64,000 nucleotides of DNA from Virgifigura sp964551315 (GTDB taxonomy: Bacteria > Pseudomonadota > Alphaproteobacteria > Dongiales > Dongiaceae): contig CAZKCM010000015.1 in NCBI GenBank assembly GCA_964551315.1, positions 8,807 to 72,806 on the forward strand. Direction: 5' to 3'. The notes under the pieces are model-generated. The model ran no database searches, was not told where the DNA came from, and worked only from the letters and a program-made list of their open reading frames with translations. The translations under genes were made by a program, and so were the position numbers. Positions 52,434 through 61,661 of the stretch are shown here, piece by piece; position 1 is the stretch's first letter; every line of letters begins with the position of its first letter.

Positions 52434-53675
52434 ATGCCCATCCGCCTTCTCAAATACGGCCTCAGCCGGAAGTATCCGGCCCGGCGCGAGTTTCCGCCGG
52501 CCAAGGATCTCAAGCGAACCTACGACGTGGTGATCATCGGCGGCGGCGGGCACGGGCTGGCCGCCGCCTATTACTTGGCCCGCGACTACGGCATCACCGA
52601 CGTGGCCGTTCTCGACAAGGGCTATCTCGCCGGGGGCAACACGGCGCGGAACACCGCGATCATCCGGTCGAACTACCTCACGCCGGAGGGAGTCCGGTTC
52701 TACGAAGAATCGATGAAGCTGTACCGGACCCTCAGCGAGGAGCTCGACTACAACATCCTCTATTCGGAGCGGGGGCATTTCACGCTCGCCCATACGGATG
52801 CCGCGCTGCGGACCAGCCGGTGGCGGGCGGAGGTGAACAAGCATCTCGGCGTCGATTCCGAGCTGATCTATCCGGACGAGATTCGCCGGCTGTGCCCGCA
52901 TCTCAATCTCAGCGACGAGGTGCGCTATCCGATCCTCGGCGCGCTTTATCACCCGCCGGGCTCCATCGCCCGCCACGACGCCGTCGCCTGGGGTTACGCG
53001 GCCGGCGCCGCGCGGCGCGGCGTCGAGATCCACCAGATGACCGAGGTCACCGGCATCCTGCGCGAGAACGGCCGCGTCACGGGCGTCGAAACGACCCGCG
53101 GCACGATCCATTGCGGCAAGGTCCTCCAGGCCGTCGCCGGGTCGAGCTCGCTCGTCGCCAAGATGGCCGGGTTCCGGCTGCCGATCCGCACGATCCCGCT
53201 GCAGGCCTGCGTCTCGGTGCCCCTGAAGCCGTTCCTCGATCAGATCGTCGTCTCGGGCAGCCTGCACGTCTACGTCTCCCAGTCCGCGCGCGGGGAGCTG
53301 GTGATGGGCGGCTCGACCGACCCCTACGGGCTCTACTCGACCCGGTCGACGCTTGACTTCAAGGAGTCGCTGATGGGGCACATGCTCGAGCTCTTTCCGT
53401 TCCTCGGCGAGGTCGCGGTCCTCCGGCAATGGGCGGGCATGACGGACATGACGCCGGATTTCAGCCCGATCATGGGGCTGACGCCGCTCGCGAACTACTA
53501 CATCGACGCGGGCTGGGGCACCTGGGGCTTCAAGGCGACGCCGATCTGCGGCCGGACCATGGCGGACACGGTGGCGACCGGCGTGCCGCCGAAGCTCATC
53601 GAGCCGTTCCGGCTCGACCGTTTCAACGCGTTCGCCCAGGTGGGCGAGAAAGGCGCCGCCTCCGTCGGCCACTGA
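52434..53675 (+). CDS. mgdA: N-methylglutamate dehydrogenase beta-type subunit (sarcosine oxidase SoxB-like)
   Basis: 413 residues. FAD motif DVVIIGGGGHGLAAAYYLA at about 31-49. The covalent-FMN motif RHDAVAWGYA is intact with H181, as in heterotetrameric sarcosine oxidase beta; the C-terminal WGTWGFKATPICGRTMADT closes the FAD site. With the delta, alpha and gamma genes following in the order B-D-A-G it forms a sarcosine-oxidase-type complex. Linkage to mgsABC and gmaS identifies it as N-methylglutamate dehydrogenase, which releases the methyl group as formaldehyde or methylene-THF. ATG 52434 has AGGGATAGGG upstream; ATG 52398 is an alternative. Confidence 0.85.
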   Translation: MPIRLLKYGLSRKYPARREFPPAKDLKRTYDVVIIGGGGHGLAAAYYLARDYGITDVAVLDKGYLAGGNTARNTAIIRSNYLTPEGVRFYEESMKLYRTLSEELDYNILYSERGHFTLAHTDAALRTSRWRAEVNKHLGVDSELIYPDEIRRLCPHLNLSDEVRYPILGALYHPPGSIARHDAVAWGYAAGAARRGVEIHQMTEVTGILRENGRVTGVETTRGTIHCGKVLQAVAGSSSLVAKMAGFRLPIRTIPLQACVSVPLKPFLDQIVVSGSLHVYVSQSARGELVMGGSTDPYGLYSTRSTLDFKESLMGHMLELFPFLGEVAVLRQWAGMTDMTPDFSPIMGLTPLANYYIDAGWGTWGFKATPICGRTMADTVATGVPPKLIEPFRLDRFNAFAQVGEKGAASVGH

Positions 53676-53688
53676 GAGGGTTTCGGCC

Positions 53689-53997
53689 ATGAAGATCATG
53701 AACTGTCCGCTCAACGGGCCGCGCAACATCTCCGAGTTCGTCTGGGGCGGCGAGGTCAAAGCCATGCCCGATCCGAACGGCTGTACGGACGAGGCCTGGG
53801 CGGACTACGTCTTTTTCGAGAACAACACCGCCGGCGTCGTCCGCGAGTGGTGGTGCCACGTTCCGACCTCCTTCTGGTTCATCGCGGAGCGCAACACGGT
53901 GACCGACGAGATCATCCGAACCTATCCGGCCGGCGAGGTCTTCAAGTCGCGGGTCGACTTCGCGCCGCGCGCGAACGGCGAAGGAGAGGCGCGATGA
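53689..53997 (+). CDS. mgdB: N-methylglutamate dehydrogenase delta-type subunit (SoxD-like)
   Basis: 102 residues, typical for SoxD. MNCPLNGPRNISEFVWGGE near the start and EWWCHVPTSFWFIAERNT near residue 53-70 match the SoxD core. The structural zinc site of sarcosine oxidase delta uses two cysteines of CPxC, a histidine and a later cysteine. Here C6 and H57 remain but the second and last positions are N9 and S61, so that site looks lost. The stop overlaps the start of the alpha gene by 4 bases (ATGA). Starts 13 bases after mgdA. Confidence 0.85.
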   Translation: MKIMNCPLNGPRNISEFVWGGEVKAMPDPNGCTDEAWADYVFFENNTAGVVREWWCHVPTSFWFIAERNTVTDEIIRTYPAGEVFKSRVDFAPRANGEGEAR

Positions 53998-56936
53998 GCA
54001 CCGGCCCGGGAATCGGCGCAACGAACGGAACGGGGCGTCTGCCGGCGCCGGCCGGGCGGCTGATCGACCGCGGGCGGACCGTCCGTTTCACGTTCGAGGG
54101 GCGGAGCTACGAGGGCTTCGCCGGCGACACCATCGCCAGCGCGCTCGCGGCGAACGACGTCTGGCTGCTGTCCCGCTCGTTCAAGTACCGCCGCCCGCGC
54201 GGCATCCTGACGATGGCCGGGCACGACGCGAACACGCTCGTTCAGATCGGCCCGGAGCCGAACGTCCTCGCCGACCGCCGTCGGATCAGCGACGGGCTCG
54301 AGGTGCACGGCCAGAACTACGACGGAAGCCTGGAGCATGACCGCGGCCGCTGGGTCGAGGCGTTCGGGCGGTTCATGCCGGTCGGCTTCTACTACAAGGC
54401 GTTCTACAGGCCGAAGGGCGCCTGGAAGTTCTGGGAGCCGATCATCCGGGCCAAGGCCGGGCTGGGCAAGGTCGATACACGGGCCCACCACGGCTACTTC
54501 GACAAGCAGTACCTGTTCGCCGACGTCGCCGTGATCGGCGGCGGTCCGGCCGGGCTGGTGGCGGCCCTTCAGGCGGCCGAGGCGGGCGCCGAGGTGATCC
54601 TGGTCGAGGATACCCCGGAGCTGGGCGGCTCGCTCAACTATGCCCGGTTCGATGCCGAGGGCGAGCGCGGGCGGAAGATCGGCGACGAGCTGCGCGCCGC
54701 GGTCGCGGCGACACCGAACATCCGGGTGCTGACCGAGGCGATCTGCACCGGCTGGTTCGCCGACAACTGGCTGCCGGTGATCCGCGGCAATCGGCTCTAC
54801 AAGATGCGGGCGAAGGCCGTGGTCGTCGCGACCGGGTCGCTCGAACAGCCGATGGTGTTCCGGAACAACGACCTGCCGGGGGTGATGCTCGGCTCGGCCG
54901 CGCAGCGCCTGATCGGCCTCTACGGCGTGCGGCCCGGGCGCCGCGCGGTGGTCGCCACCGCCAACGACGACGGGTACGGCGTGGCGCTCGACCTCGCCGA
55001 TGCCGGAGTCGCGGTCCAGGCGGTCGTCGACCTGCGCCCGGCGGCGACGCCGTCGCCGCGGGCGACGGCGGTCTTCGGCCGTGGCATCCGGGTGCTGACC
55101 GGCCACACCGTCGCCGAGGCCCTGCCGGCGCCGAGCCGCGATAGGGTGGGCGGCGTCCTCGTCTCCGCGATCACCGGCGAAGGGACCTTCGCGGCCGCGG
55201 CCCAGACCATCGAATGCGACCTTCTGTGCATGTCGGTCGGCTACTCGCCGGCCGGGCAGCTGCTCCACCACGCGGGGGCGACGTTCGTCTATGACCACGT
55301 CTCCCACATGTTCCAGCCGGGCGCGCTTCCCGCGCATGTATTTGCCGCGGGATCCGTGAACGGGGCGTACGATCTCGAGGCGGTGCTGACGGAAGGGCGC
55401 CGCGCCGGATGGGCGGCGGCGAAGGACGCAGGGTTCGCGGCGGGTCCGGAGCCGGCGCCGGCCGGCGACAAAGGCGCCGCCGGCCAGACCCATCCCTGGC
55501 CGATCTTCCCGCACAAGAAGGGCAAGGACTTCGTCGATTTCGACGAGGACCTGCAGGTCAAGGACCTCGTCAACGGCATCGCCGACGGTTTCGACAACGT
55601 GGAGCTGCTGAAGCGGTATTCCACAGTGGGGATGGGGCCCTCGCAGGGCCGCCATTCGGCGGTGGCCGCGGTTCGCATCACGGCGAAGGAGACGGGCCGC
55701 GACCTCGCCTCGATGGCCGTGACGACGCAGCGCCCCCCCTACATGCCGGAGAAGTTCGGCCATCTCGGCGGCCGAATCTTCGATCCCGAGCGGCACACCC
55801 CGATGCACGACCGCCACCTCGAGGCCGGCGCCAGGATGATGCCGGCGGGCGTCTGGCTGCGCCCCGCCTATTACGGCCGCCCCGAGAACCGCGAGGAGGC
55901 GATCCGCGAGGAGGTGCTGAACGTCCGCCGGAACGTCGGCCTGATCGACGTGTCGACCCTCGGCGGCCTCGACATCCGCGGGCCGGACGCGGCGGAGTTC
56001 CTGAACCGCCTCTACACCTTCGCCTACGCCAAGCAGCCGGTCGGGCGGTCGCGCTATGTGCTGATGACGGAGCAGGCGGGGGCGATCGTCGACGACGGCG
56101 TGGCCTGCCGGTTCCACGAAGAGCATTTCTACGTCACCGCGACGACCAGCGGGGTCGATGCGGTCTACCGCCAGATGCTGTTCTGGAACGCGCAGTGGCG
56201 GCTCGATGTGGACGTGGCGAACGTCACCGCCGCCTATGCCGGCATGAACATCGCCGGGCCCCGCGCGCGCGAGGTGCTGCAGACGCTGTGCGACGACGTC
56301 GATCTGTCGCCCGAAGGCTTCCCCTATATGGGCGTCCGAATGGGCAAGGTGGCCGGCGTGCCGGCGCGGTTGCTGCGCGTCGGGTTCGTCGGCGAGCTCG
56401 GCTACGAGATCCACGTGCCGGCGAGCCAGGGCGAAGCGGTCTGGGACGCGCTCATGGCCGCCGGCCGGCCCTTCGGGATCCGGCCGTTCGGGGTGGAGGC
56501 GCAGCGCGTGCTCCGACTCGAGAAGGGCCACATCATCGTCGGCCAGGACACCGACGGTCTGACCCACCCCTATGAGGCGGACATGGCCTGGGCGATCAAC
56601 CGCAAGAAGCCGTTCTTCGTCGGCGGCCGATCGATCGAGGTCCAGATGCGGCGGGGGCTGACGCGGAAGCTGGTCGGGTTCGACATGGAGGATCCGCAGG
56701 CGCCCGTTCCCGAGGAGTGCCACCTCGTGATCCACGACGGCGACATCGTCGGCCGCGTCACCTCGGCGGTCCGCTCGCCGACGCTCGGCAAGGTGATCGG
56801 CCTGGCCTACGTCGCGCCGGACCAGGCCGAGCCGGGACGGAGCTTCGACATTCGCATCGGCGGCGGCCGAATCGTCCAGGGGCGAGTCGTGCCGGTTCCG
56901 TTCTACGATCCGGACAACAAACGACAGGAGATGTAA
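53994..56936 (+). CDS. mgdC: N-methylglutamate dehydrogenase alpha-type subunit (SoxA-like)
   Basis: 980 residues, the usual SoxA length. Order: a ferredoxin-like fold without cluster cysteines (about 25-110, RSFKYRRPRGILTMAGHDAN), a Rossmann NAD(P)-binding region (about 175, VAVIGGGPAGLVAALQAAEA) with the second half VVVATGSLEQPMVFRNND, and a C-terminal aminomethyltransferase (GcvT-like) folate domain from about 600 (GLIDVSTLGGLDIRGPDAAE, ELGYEIHVPASQGEAVWDAL). The last domain binds THF and takes up the oxidised methyl carbon. Coupled to mgdB by ATGA. Confidence 0.9.
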   Translation: MSTGPGIGATNGTGRLPAPAGRLIDRGRTVRFTFEGRSYEGFAGDTIASALAANDVWLLSRSFKYRRPRGILTMAGHDANTLVQIGPEPNVLADRRRISDGLEVHGQNYDGSLEHDRGRWVEAFGRFMPVGFYYKAFYRPKGAWKFWEPIIRAKAGLGKVDTRAHHGYFDKQYLFADVAVIGGGPAGLVAALQAAEAGAEVILVEDTPELGGSLNYARFDAEGERGRKIGDELRAAVAATPNIRVLTEAICTGWFADNWLPVIRGNRLYKMRAKAVVVATGSLEQPMVFRNNDLPGVMLGSAAQRLIGLYGVRPGRRAVVATANDDGYGVALDLADAGVAVQAVVDLRPAATPSPRATAVFGRGIRVLTGHTVAEALPAPSRDRVGGVLVSAITGEGTFAAAAQTIECDLLCMSVGYSPAGQLLHHAGATFVYDHVSHMFQPGALPAHVFAAGSVNGAYDLEAVLTEGRRAGWAAAKDAGFAAGPEPAPAGDKGAAGQTHPWPIFPHKKGKDFVDFDEDLQVKDLVNGIADGFDNVELLKRYSTVGMGPSQGRHSAVAAVRITAKETGRDLASMAVTTQRPPYMPEKFGHLGGRIFDPERHTPMHDRHLEAGARMMPAGVWLRPAYYGRPENREEAIREEVLNVRRNVGLIDVSTLGGLDIRGPDAAEFLNRLYTFAYAKQPVGRSRYVLMTEQAGAIVDDGVACRFHEEHFYVTATTSGVDAVYRQMLFWNAQWRLDVDVANVTAAYAGMNIAGPRAREVLQTLCDDVDLSPEGFPYMGVRMGKVAGVPARLLRVGFVGELGYEIHVPASQGEAVWDALMAAGRPFGIRPFGVEAQRVLRLEKGHIIVGQDTDGLTHPYEADMAWAINRKKPFFVGGRSIEVQMRRGLTRKLVGFDMEDPQAPVPEECHLVIHDGDIVGRVTSAVRSPTLGKVIGLAYVAPDQAEPGRSFDIRIGGGRIVQGRVVPVPFYDPDNKRQEM

Positions 56937-56938
56937 CC

Positions 56939-57685
56939 GTGGCCGCTGCCGACGCCACCACCCTACGACCAACCGATCGCCTGCGGCGCAGCTTCGTCTA
57001 CCGTATCCTGGAGGCGAGCGGCGCCGTGTTCGGCGACCTCAACGGCGCCGCCGTGGCGATGAGCTTCGGCGCCTCGGCCGAGGCCGAGCGCGCGCGGGCC
57101 CGCAGGCTCGGCCTTGCCGATCTCTCGCCGCTGCCGCGGACCGGCTTCAAGGGGCCGGGCGCGGTGGAGTGGCTGATCGACCAGGGTCTCGAGATCGGCC
57201 CGGACAGCAACCGAGCCTACCGCCAGCCGGGCGGCGAGCGCGCGGCCCGACTGGCGCCGACGGAGGTGCTGCTCCTCGATTCGCCGGCCGGCGGCGGGGC
57301 GCTCGTCGACCGCCTGAACGGGGCCTGGGGCTGGGGCGCGGAGAAGCCCCGGGCGCCGATCGGCTACCCGGTGCCGCGCGCCGACAGCCACTGCTGGTTC
57401 GCGGTGACGGGCGAGCACGCACCGGCCATGTTCGCCAAGATCTGCGGCGTCGATCTGCGCCCGCACAAGTTTGCCGAGGGTGCGATCGCCCAGACCTCGG
57501 TCGCGAAAATCAGCGCGATCGTGATCCGCCGGCCCGCCGTCGGCGGCCTGCCGAGCTTCGATTTGCTGGCCGACAGCGCCTCCGCGGAGTATTTGTGGCG
57601 CTGCGTGATCGATGCGATGATAGAGTTCGACGGGGCGCCGATCGGCCTGGCCGCCCTTCGGGAGCTGGGCGACGGCGCGGGTTGA
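56939..57685 (+). CDS. mgdD: N-methylglutamate dehydrogenase gamma-type subunit (SoxG-like)
   Basis: 248 residues, somewhat longer than most SoxG. It has the SoxG/GcvT-like fold with HCWFAVTGEHAPAMFAKICG and VDLRPHKFAEGAIAQTSVAK near residues 155-190, its best family region. It forms part of the folate-binding side of the complex. GTG 56939 has AGGAG 8 bases upstream and lies 2 bases after the mgdC stop. The XRE-cupin regulator follows 13 bases after its stop. Confidence 0.85.
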   Translation: MAAADATTLRPTDRLRRSFVYRILEASGAVFGDLNGAAVAMSFGASAEAERARARRLGLADLSPLPRTGFKGPGAVEWLIDQGLEIGPDSNRAYRQPGGERAARLAPTEVLLLDSPAGGGALVDRLNGAWGWGAEKPRAPIGYPVPRADSHCWFAVTGEHAPAMFAKICGVDLRPHKFAEGAIAQTSVAKISAIVIRRPAVGGLPSFDLLADSASAEYLWRCVIDAMIEFDGAPIGLAALRELGDGAG

Positions 57686-57698
57686 GGCCGGGGACGGT

Positions 57699-58370
57699 GT
57701 GAAGCGCGGGAATCGAGATAACGGGGATCGTTCGAGCGAGAGCGGGAAAGACGGCGAGTTTCAGGACCCGCATGGGCTGTCCGGCATCCGTGACAGCAGC
57801 CTCGAAGTGGCGATTGGCCGGGAGGTGCGGGAGTTTCGTCGCAAGCTCGACATGACGGTGGCGGAGCTGGCGCGGCTCGCGGGCCTGTCGGCCGGCATGC
57901 TCTCGAAGATCGAGAACGGCATGACCTCGCCGTCGCTCGCGACGCTGCAGTCGCTGTCGCGCGCCCTGCATGTGCCGGTTACCGCCTTCTTCCGGCGCTA
58001 TGAGGAGGAGCGCGATGCCACCTTCGTCAAGGCCGGGCAGGGGCTGACGATCGAGCGCCGCGGCACCCGGGCCGGGCATCAGTACCAGCTGCTCGGCCAC
58101 TCCATGCGCAAGAGCATCGCCGTCGAGCCCTACATGATCACGCTGAGCGAGCGGTCCGACGTCTTCCCGCTGTTTCAGCACGCGGGCGTCGAGTTCCTCT
58201 ACATGCTCGAGGGAGAGGTCGGCTACCGACACGGCGACAAGACCTATCTCCTGCAGCCCGGCGATTCCCTGTTCTTCGATGCCGAGGTTCCGCACGGACC
58301 GGACGACCTTCGCCGGCTGCCGATCCGCTTTCTTTCGATTATCGCCTACGCGCGCGACCGCGAGGATTGA
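57699..58370 (+). CDS. XRE-family regulator with C-terminal cupin domain
   Basis: 223 residues. Helix-turn-helix at about 30-90 (FRRKLDMTVAELARLAGLSA, GMLSKIENGMTSPSLATL), then a cupin barrel at about 115-220 (GVEFLYMLEGEVGYRHGDKT, DSLFFDAEVPHGPDDL). Regulators of this kind sense small molecules and often control amine or amino-acid catabolism. GTG 57699 has GGGGACG upstream. The 13-base gap to mgdD implies co-transcription, while 230 bases separate it from mgsA, so it may control both the mgd and mgs-gmaS units. Confidence 0.85.
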   Translation: MKRGNRDNGDRSSESGKDGEFQDPHGLSGIRDSSLEVAIGREVREFRRKLDMTVAELARLAGLSAGMLSKIENGMTSPSLATLQSLSRALHVPVTAFFRRYEEERDATFVKAGQGLTIERRGTRAGHQYQLLGHSMRKSIAVEPYMITLSERSDVFPLFQHAGVEFLYMLEGEVGYRHGDKTYLLQPGDSLFFDAEVPHGPDDLRRLPIRFLSIIAYARDRED

Positions 58371-58600
58371 GGTGTTCCCGTGGGGACGCCGGCCCGTGTC
58401 GTTGCCCGGCCAGCGATCCGACCGGGCGGCCATTTAGGTCGCCCTGCCCGAACGCGCGTCGATGCCGCCTGCGGCGATCGGACCTCCGGTTTCTCGGCCA
58501 AAAATTCCTGCCAGTAAAATTTCTTTCCTCAGCGTTGCGTGCGCCGCAATTATCCGCTATCTTGGCGTTGCTTTGACGTCCACGGAAGGACAGCGTCATC
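58371..58600. promoter_or_regulatory. leader/promoter region of the mgs-gmaS operon
   Basis: 230 bp. The part 58495-58575 is AT-richer (AAAAATTCC, AAAATTTCTTTCC, AATTATCCGCTATCTTGG) and is the likely promoter. No clear operator or sigma-54 box is found. Confidence 0.45.
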
Positions 58601-59509
58601 ATGTGTGGAATTGTCGGCCTTTTCTTAAAAAACCCAGAACTTCGCCCCCAACTCGGCGCCCATCTCAAGACAATGCTGATCGGCATGACCGAGCGCGGGC
58701 CGGACAGCGCCGGCATTGCCGTCTATCACCGACCCGTCCAGCCGACGCAGTGCAAGCTGACCGCCTTTCACCGGGATACGGGCTACCCCTGGCGGGAGGT
58801 GGCCGGGCAGCTGGGCGAGGCGCTTGGCGCGGAAGTGGACGTCGAGCGCAAGGGCAACCATGCGGTGATCACGGTCGACGCCGCCGAGGCCGATGCGCGG
58901 GCCTGGATCGCACGGCACCATCCGGAGGTTCGGGTCATGGGCTACGGCCAGCTCATGGAAGTCTACAAGGACATGGGGCTGCCGGCGGAGGTCGCCCGCA
59001 AATACGCGCTCGACGGGATGGAGGGGTCGCATGCGATCGGCCACACGCGCATGGCGACGGAAAGCGCCGTGACCACCGAGCATTCGCACCCCTTCACCGC
59101 GGCGCCGGACATGTGCCTGGTCCATAACGGCTCGCTCAGCAACCACAACAATCTGCGGAAGTGGCTGCGCCGGCGGGGGCTGGAGTTCGAGACCGACAAC
59201 GACAGCGAAGTCGCGGCCCGCTACTTCGCGTATCGCATGGGCGAGGGCGCCAGCCTGGCCGAGGCGCTGGAGGCGGGCCTGCGCGACCTCGACGGCTTCT
59301 ACACCTTCACGATGGGAACCCGGGACGGCTTCGCTGTGCTGCGCGACGGCATCGCCTGCAAGCCTGCGGTTCTCGCCGAGACCGACGATTGGGTGGCAAT
59401 GGCTTCGGAATTCCGCAGCCTGGCCAATCTGCCGGGCGTGGAGAAGGCCAACATCTGGGAGCCGAAGCCGGCCGTGGTCTACACCTGGAGCCTGCAGGAA
59501 GCCGCATGA
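58601..59509 (+). CDS. mgsA: N-methylglutamate synthase subunit A (class II glutamine amidotransferase)
   Basis: 302 residues beginning MCGIVGLFLKN, so Cys2 is the nucleophile. Further features: ERGPDSAGIAVYH, GHTRMATESAV, LVHNGSLSNHNN and NDSEVAARYFAYRMGEG. The subunit frees methylamine from gamma-glutamylmethylamide or N-transfers it to the FMN subunit. ATG 58601 has AAGGA 10 bases upstream. It overlaps mgsB by 4 bases (ATGA). The family is named GlxB in rhizobia. Confidence 0.85.
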   Translation: MCGIVGLFLKNPELRPQLGAHLKTMLIGMTERGPDSAGIAVYHRPVQPTQCKLTAFHRDTGYPWREVAGQLGEALGAEVDVERKGNHAVITVDAAEADARAWIARHHPEVRVMGYGQLMEVYKDMGLPAEVARKYALDGMEGSHAIGHTRMATESAVTTEHSHPFTAAPDMCLVHNGSLSNHNNLRKWLRRRGLEFETDNDSEVAARYFAYRMGEGASLAEALEAGLRDLDGFYTFTMGTRDGFAVLRDGIACKPAVLAETDDWVAMASEFRSLANLPGVEKANIWEPKPAVVYTWSLQEAA

Positions 59510-60189
59510 ACACGATCGACCTTTCCCAAACCTCCGTCCGGGAACTGAACCAGCGTCTGCATGGGCTGGCGCCGGACACGAACGAGCGCCTGTGGCGGAT
59601 CCTCAACCCGAAAGGACAGCACGCTCTGGTCGCCGGCCTGAACGTTCCCATCGAGGTCCAGATCGACGGCCATGTCGGCTACTACTGCGCCGGCATGAAC
59701 AAGGAAGCGAAGGTGGTGATCAACGGCCATTGCGGCGTTGGCGTGGCCGAGAACATCATGTCGGGCGAAGTCCGGGTAAAGGGCAACGCCTCGCAGGCGG
59801 CGGGCGCCTCCGGTCACGGCGGACTCGTGGTGATCGAAGGCGACGCCAGCGCGCGCTGCGGCATCTCGATGAAGGGCGTCGACATTGTCGTCGGCGGCTC
59901 GGTCGGACATATGAGCGGCTTCATGGCCCAGACCGGCCATCTCGTGGTCTGCGGCGACGCCGGGCAGAGTCTGGGCGACTCGATCTACGAAGCGATCCTC
60001 TATGTCCAGGGAAAGGTCGAGAGCCTTGGCGCCGACTGCATCGAGAAGGAGATGACGCCCGAACATATCGAGCGGCTCGCCGGGCTGCTGGCTCGGGCGG
60101 GCATCAAGGCCGACCCGCACCGGTTCCGCCGCTACGGCTCGGCCCGCAAGCTGTACAACTTCCACGTCGATCACGCGGACAGCTACTAA
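59506..60189 (+). CDS. mgsB: N-methylglutamate synthase subunit B (GXGXG domain)
   Basis: 227 residues, almost entirely the GXGXG beta-helix: IDGHVGYYCAGMNKEAKVVI, GVGVAENIMSGEVRVKGNAS, ARCGISMKGVDIVVGGSVGH and DAGQSLGDSIYEAILYVQG. It has no N-terminal extension, unlike the first-module copy. It is a structural subunit of the synthase, called GlxC in rhizobia. Coupled to mgsA by ATGA; 62 bases precede mgsC. Confidence 0.85.
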   Translation: MNTIDLSQTSVRELNQRLHGLAPDTNERLWRILNPKGQHALVAGLNVPIEVQIDGHVGYYCAGMNKEAKVVINGHCGVGVAENIMSGEVRVKGNASQAAGASGHGGLVVIEGDASARCGISMKGVDIVVGGSVGHMSGFMAQTGHLVVCGDAGQSLGDSIYEAILYVQGKVESLGADCIEKEMTPEHIERLAGLLARAGIKADPHRFRRYGSARKLYNFHVDHADSY

Positions 60190-60251
60190 GATTCACCCAA
60201 CGCCAAACAGCAGGAGCAGCGCGCCGACCAGCGCCAGCTTAGGAGATCAGG

Positions 60252-61571
60252 ATGAGTGTTGACAGACGTGCCCTGCGGCGCTCCGCGACCTTCCCGGAGC
60301 ATGTGCTGGCGGAGATTCATCGCGCCGCCGACCAGGGCCTTTACGAGATTCGGGGCTTCGGGGCGAAGCGGCGGTTGCCGACCTTCGATGACCTCGTCCT
60401 CCTCGGCGCTTCGGTGTCGCGCTACCCGCTCGAGGGATACCGCGAGAAATGCGGGACCGACGTCGTGCTCGGGACGCGCTATGCCAAGAAGCCCATCGAG
60501 TTGAAGATCCCGATCACGATCGCCGGGATGAGCTTCGGCGCGCTCGGCGCCAACGCGAAGGAGGCGATCGGCCGGGCGGCCACCGCCATGGGCACGAGCA
60601 CGACCACCGGCGACGGCGGCATGACCGAAGAGGAGCGCCAAAGCTCCAAGACGCTGGTCTATCAGGTGTTGCCCTCGCGCTATGGTCTCAACCCGGACGA
60701 TCTGCGCCGGGCCGACGCAATCGAGGTGGTGGTCGGTCAGGGCGCGAAGCCGGGCGGCGGCGGCATGCTGCTCGGCCAGAAGATTACCGAGCGCGTGGCG
60801 AAGATGCGCGACCTGCCGGTCGGCATCGACCAGCGCAGCGCCTGCCGGCATCCCGATTGGACGGGTCCGGACGACCTCACCATCAAGATCCAGGAGATCC
60901 GCGAGATCACCGACTGGGAGAAGCCGATCTACGTGAAGGTCGGCGCGACACGGACACGCTACGACGTGGCCCTCGCGGTGAAGGCGGGTGCCGACGTCGT
61001 CGTGGTCGACGGCATGCAGGGCGGGACCGCCGCCACCCAGGACGTGTTCATCGAGCATGTCGGGATCCCGACCTTGCCGGCGGTCCGGCTCGCGGTGGAG
61101 GCACTCCAGGAGATGGACATGCACCGCAAGGTGCAACTGATCGTCTCCGGCGGGATCCGCAGCGGCGCCGACGTGGCGAAGGCCCTGGCGCTCGGCGCCG
61201 ACGCGGTCGCCATCGGCTCTGCGACGATGGTCGCGCTCGGCTGCAACAGGCCGGTCTACGAGGAGGACTATCACGCGATCGGGACCGAGCCGGGCTACTG
61301 CCATCACTGCCACACGGGCAAGTGTCCCGTTGGCATCACGACCCAGATCCCGGAGCTGCAGGCGCGGCTCAAGCCGGAGCAAGGCGCCCGCTGGCTCAGG
61401 AATTACCTGTCGGTCATGGTTTTGGAACTGCAAACCCTGGCGCGGGCCTGCGGCAAGAGTCACGTTCTCAACCTCGAACCGGACGATTTGGTCGCGCTGA
61501 CGGTGGAGGCGGCCGCCATGGCCGGGGTGCCCCTGGCGGGGACGGATTGGATTCCGGGGCGGCGCTATTAG
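60252..61571 (+). CDS. mgsC: N-methylglutamate synthase subunit C (FMN/Fe-S glutamate-synthase domain)
   Basis: 439 residues. FMN barrel: TIAGMSFGALGANAKEAIGR, GDGGMTEEERQSSKTLVY, DQRSACRHPDW, VVVDGMQGGTAATQ, IVSGGIRSGADVAKALALG. Iron-sulfur cysteines C350, C353 and C358 in CHHCHTGKCPVGITTQ. It joins the amine to 2-oxoglutarate to give N-methylglutamate with the other two subunits. ATG 60252 has AGGAG at 6-10 bases. Downstream gmaS begins 90 bases later, so all four genes form an operon. Confidence 0.85.
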   Translation: MSVDRRALRRSATFPEHVLAEIHRAADQGLYEIRGFGAKRRLPTFDDLVLLGASVSRYPLEGYREKCGTDVVLGTRYAKKPIELKIPITIAGMSFGALGANAKEAIGRAATAMGTSTTTGDGGMTEEERQSSKTLVYQVLPSRYGLNPDDLRRADAIEVVVGQGAKPGGGGMLLGQKITERVAKMRDLPVGIDQRSACRHPDWTGPDDLTIKIQEIREITDWEKPIYVKVGATRTRYDVALAVKAGADVVVVDGMQGGTAATQDVFIEHVGIPTLPAVRLAVEALQEMDMHRKVQLIVSGGIRSGADVAKALALGADAVAIGSATMVALGCNRPVYEEDYHAIGTEPGYCHHCHTGKCPVGITTQIPELQARLKPEQGARWLRNYLSVMVLELQTLARACGKSHVLNLEPDDLVALTVEAAAMAGVPLAGTDWIPGRRY

Positions 61572-61661
61572 AGGGGCGGTCGGCGGACCGGGAAACGGGG
61601 AAGGTAAGTCTAGGCCCGGGGATCGCCGGGCACAGAGAAAAGCGTATTGGGAGAGCTCAAG

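Noticed and set aside
53922..56972. Very long minus-strand open frame opposite the mgdC gene (also 60186-62375, 594-1769, 7012-8502 and others)
   Set aside because: High-GC genes leave the opposite strand free of stops. These frames have no domain, no ribosome site and unnatural composition rich in Arg, His and Asp.
52434..57685. Ordinary heterotetrameric sarcosine oxidase (soxBDAG)
   Set aside because: The subunits match, but the neighbouring mgsABC and gmaS genes and the changed delta subunit favour N-methylglutamate dehydrogenase. Sarcosine activity is not excluded.
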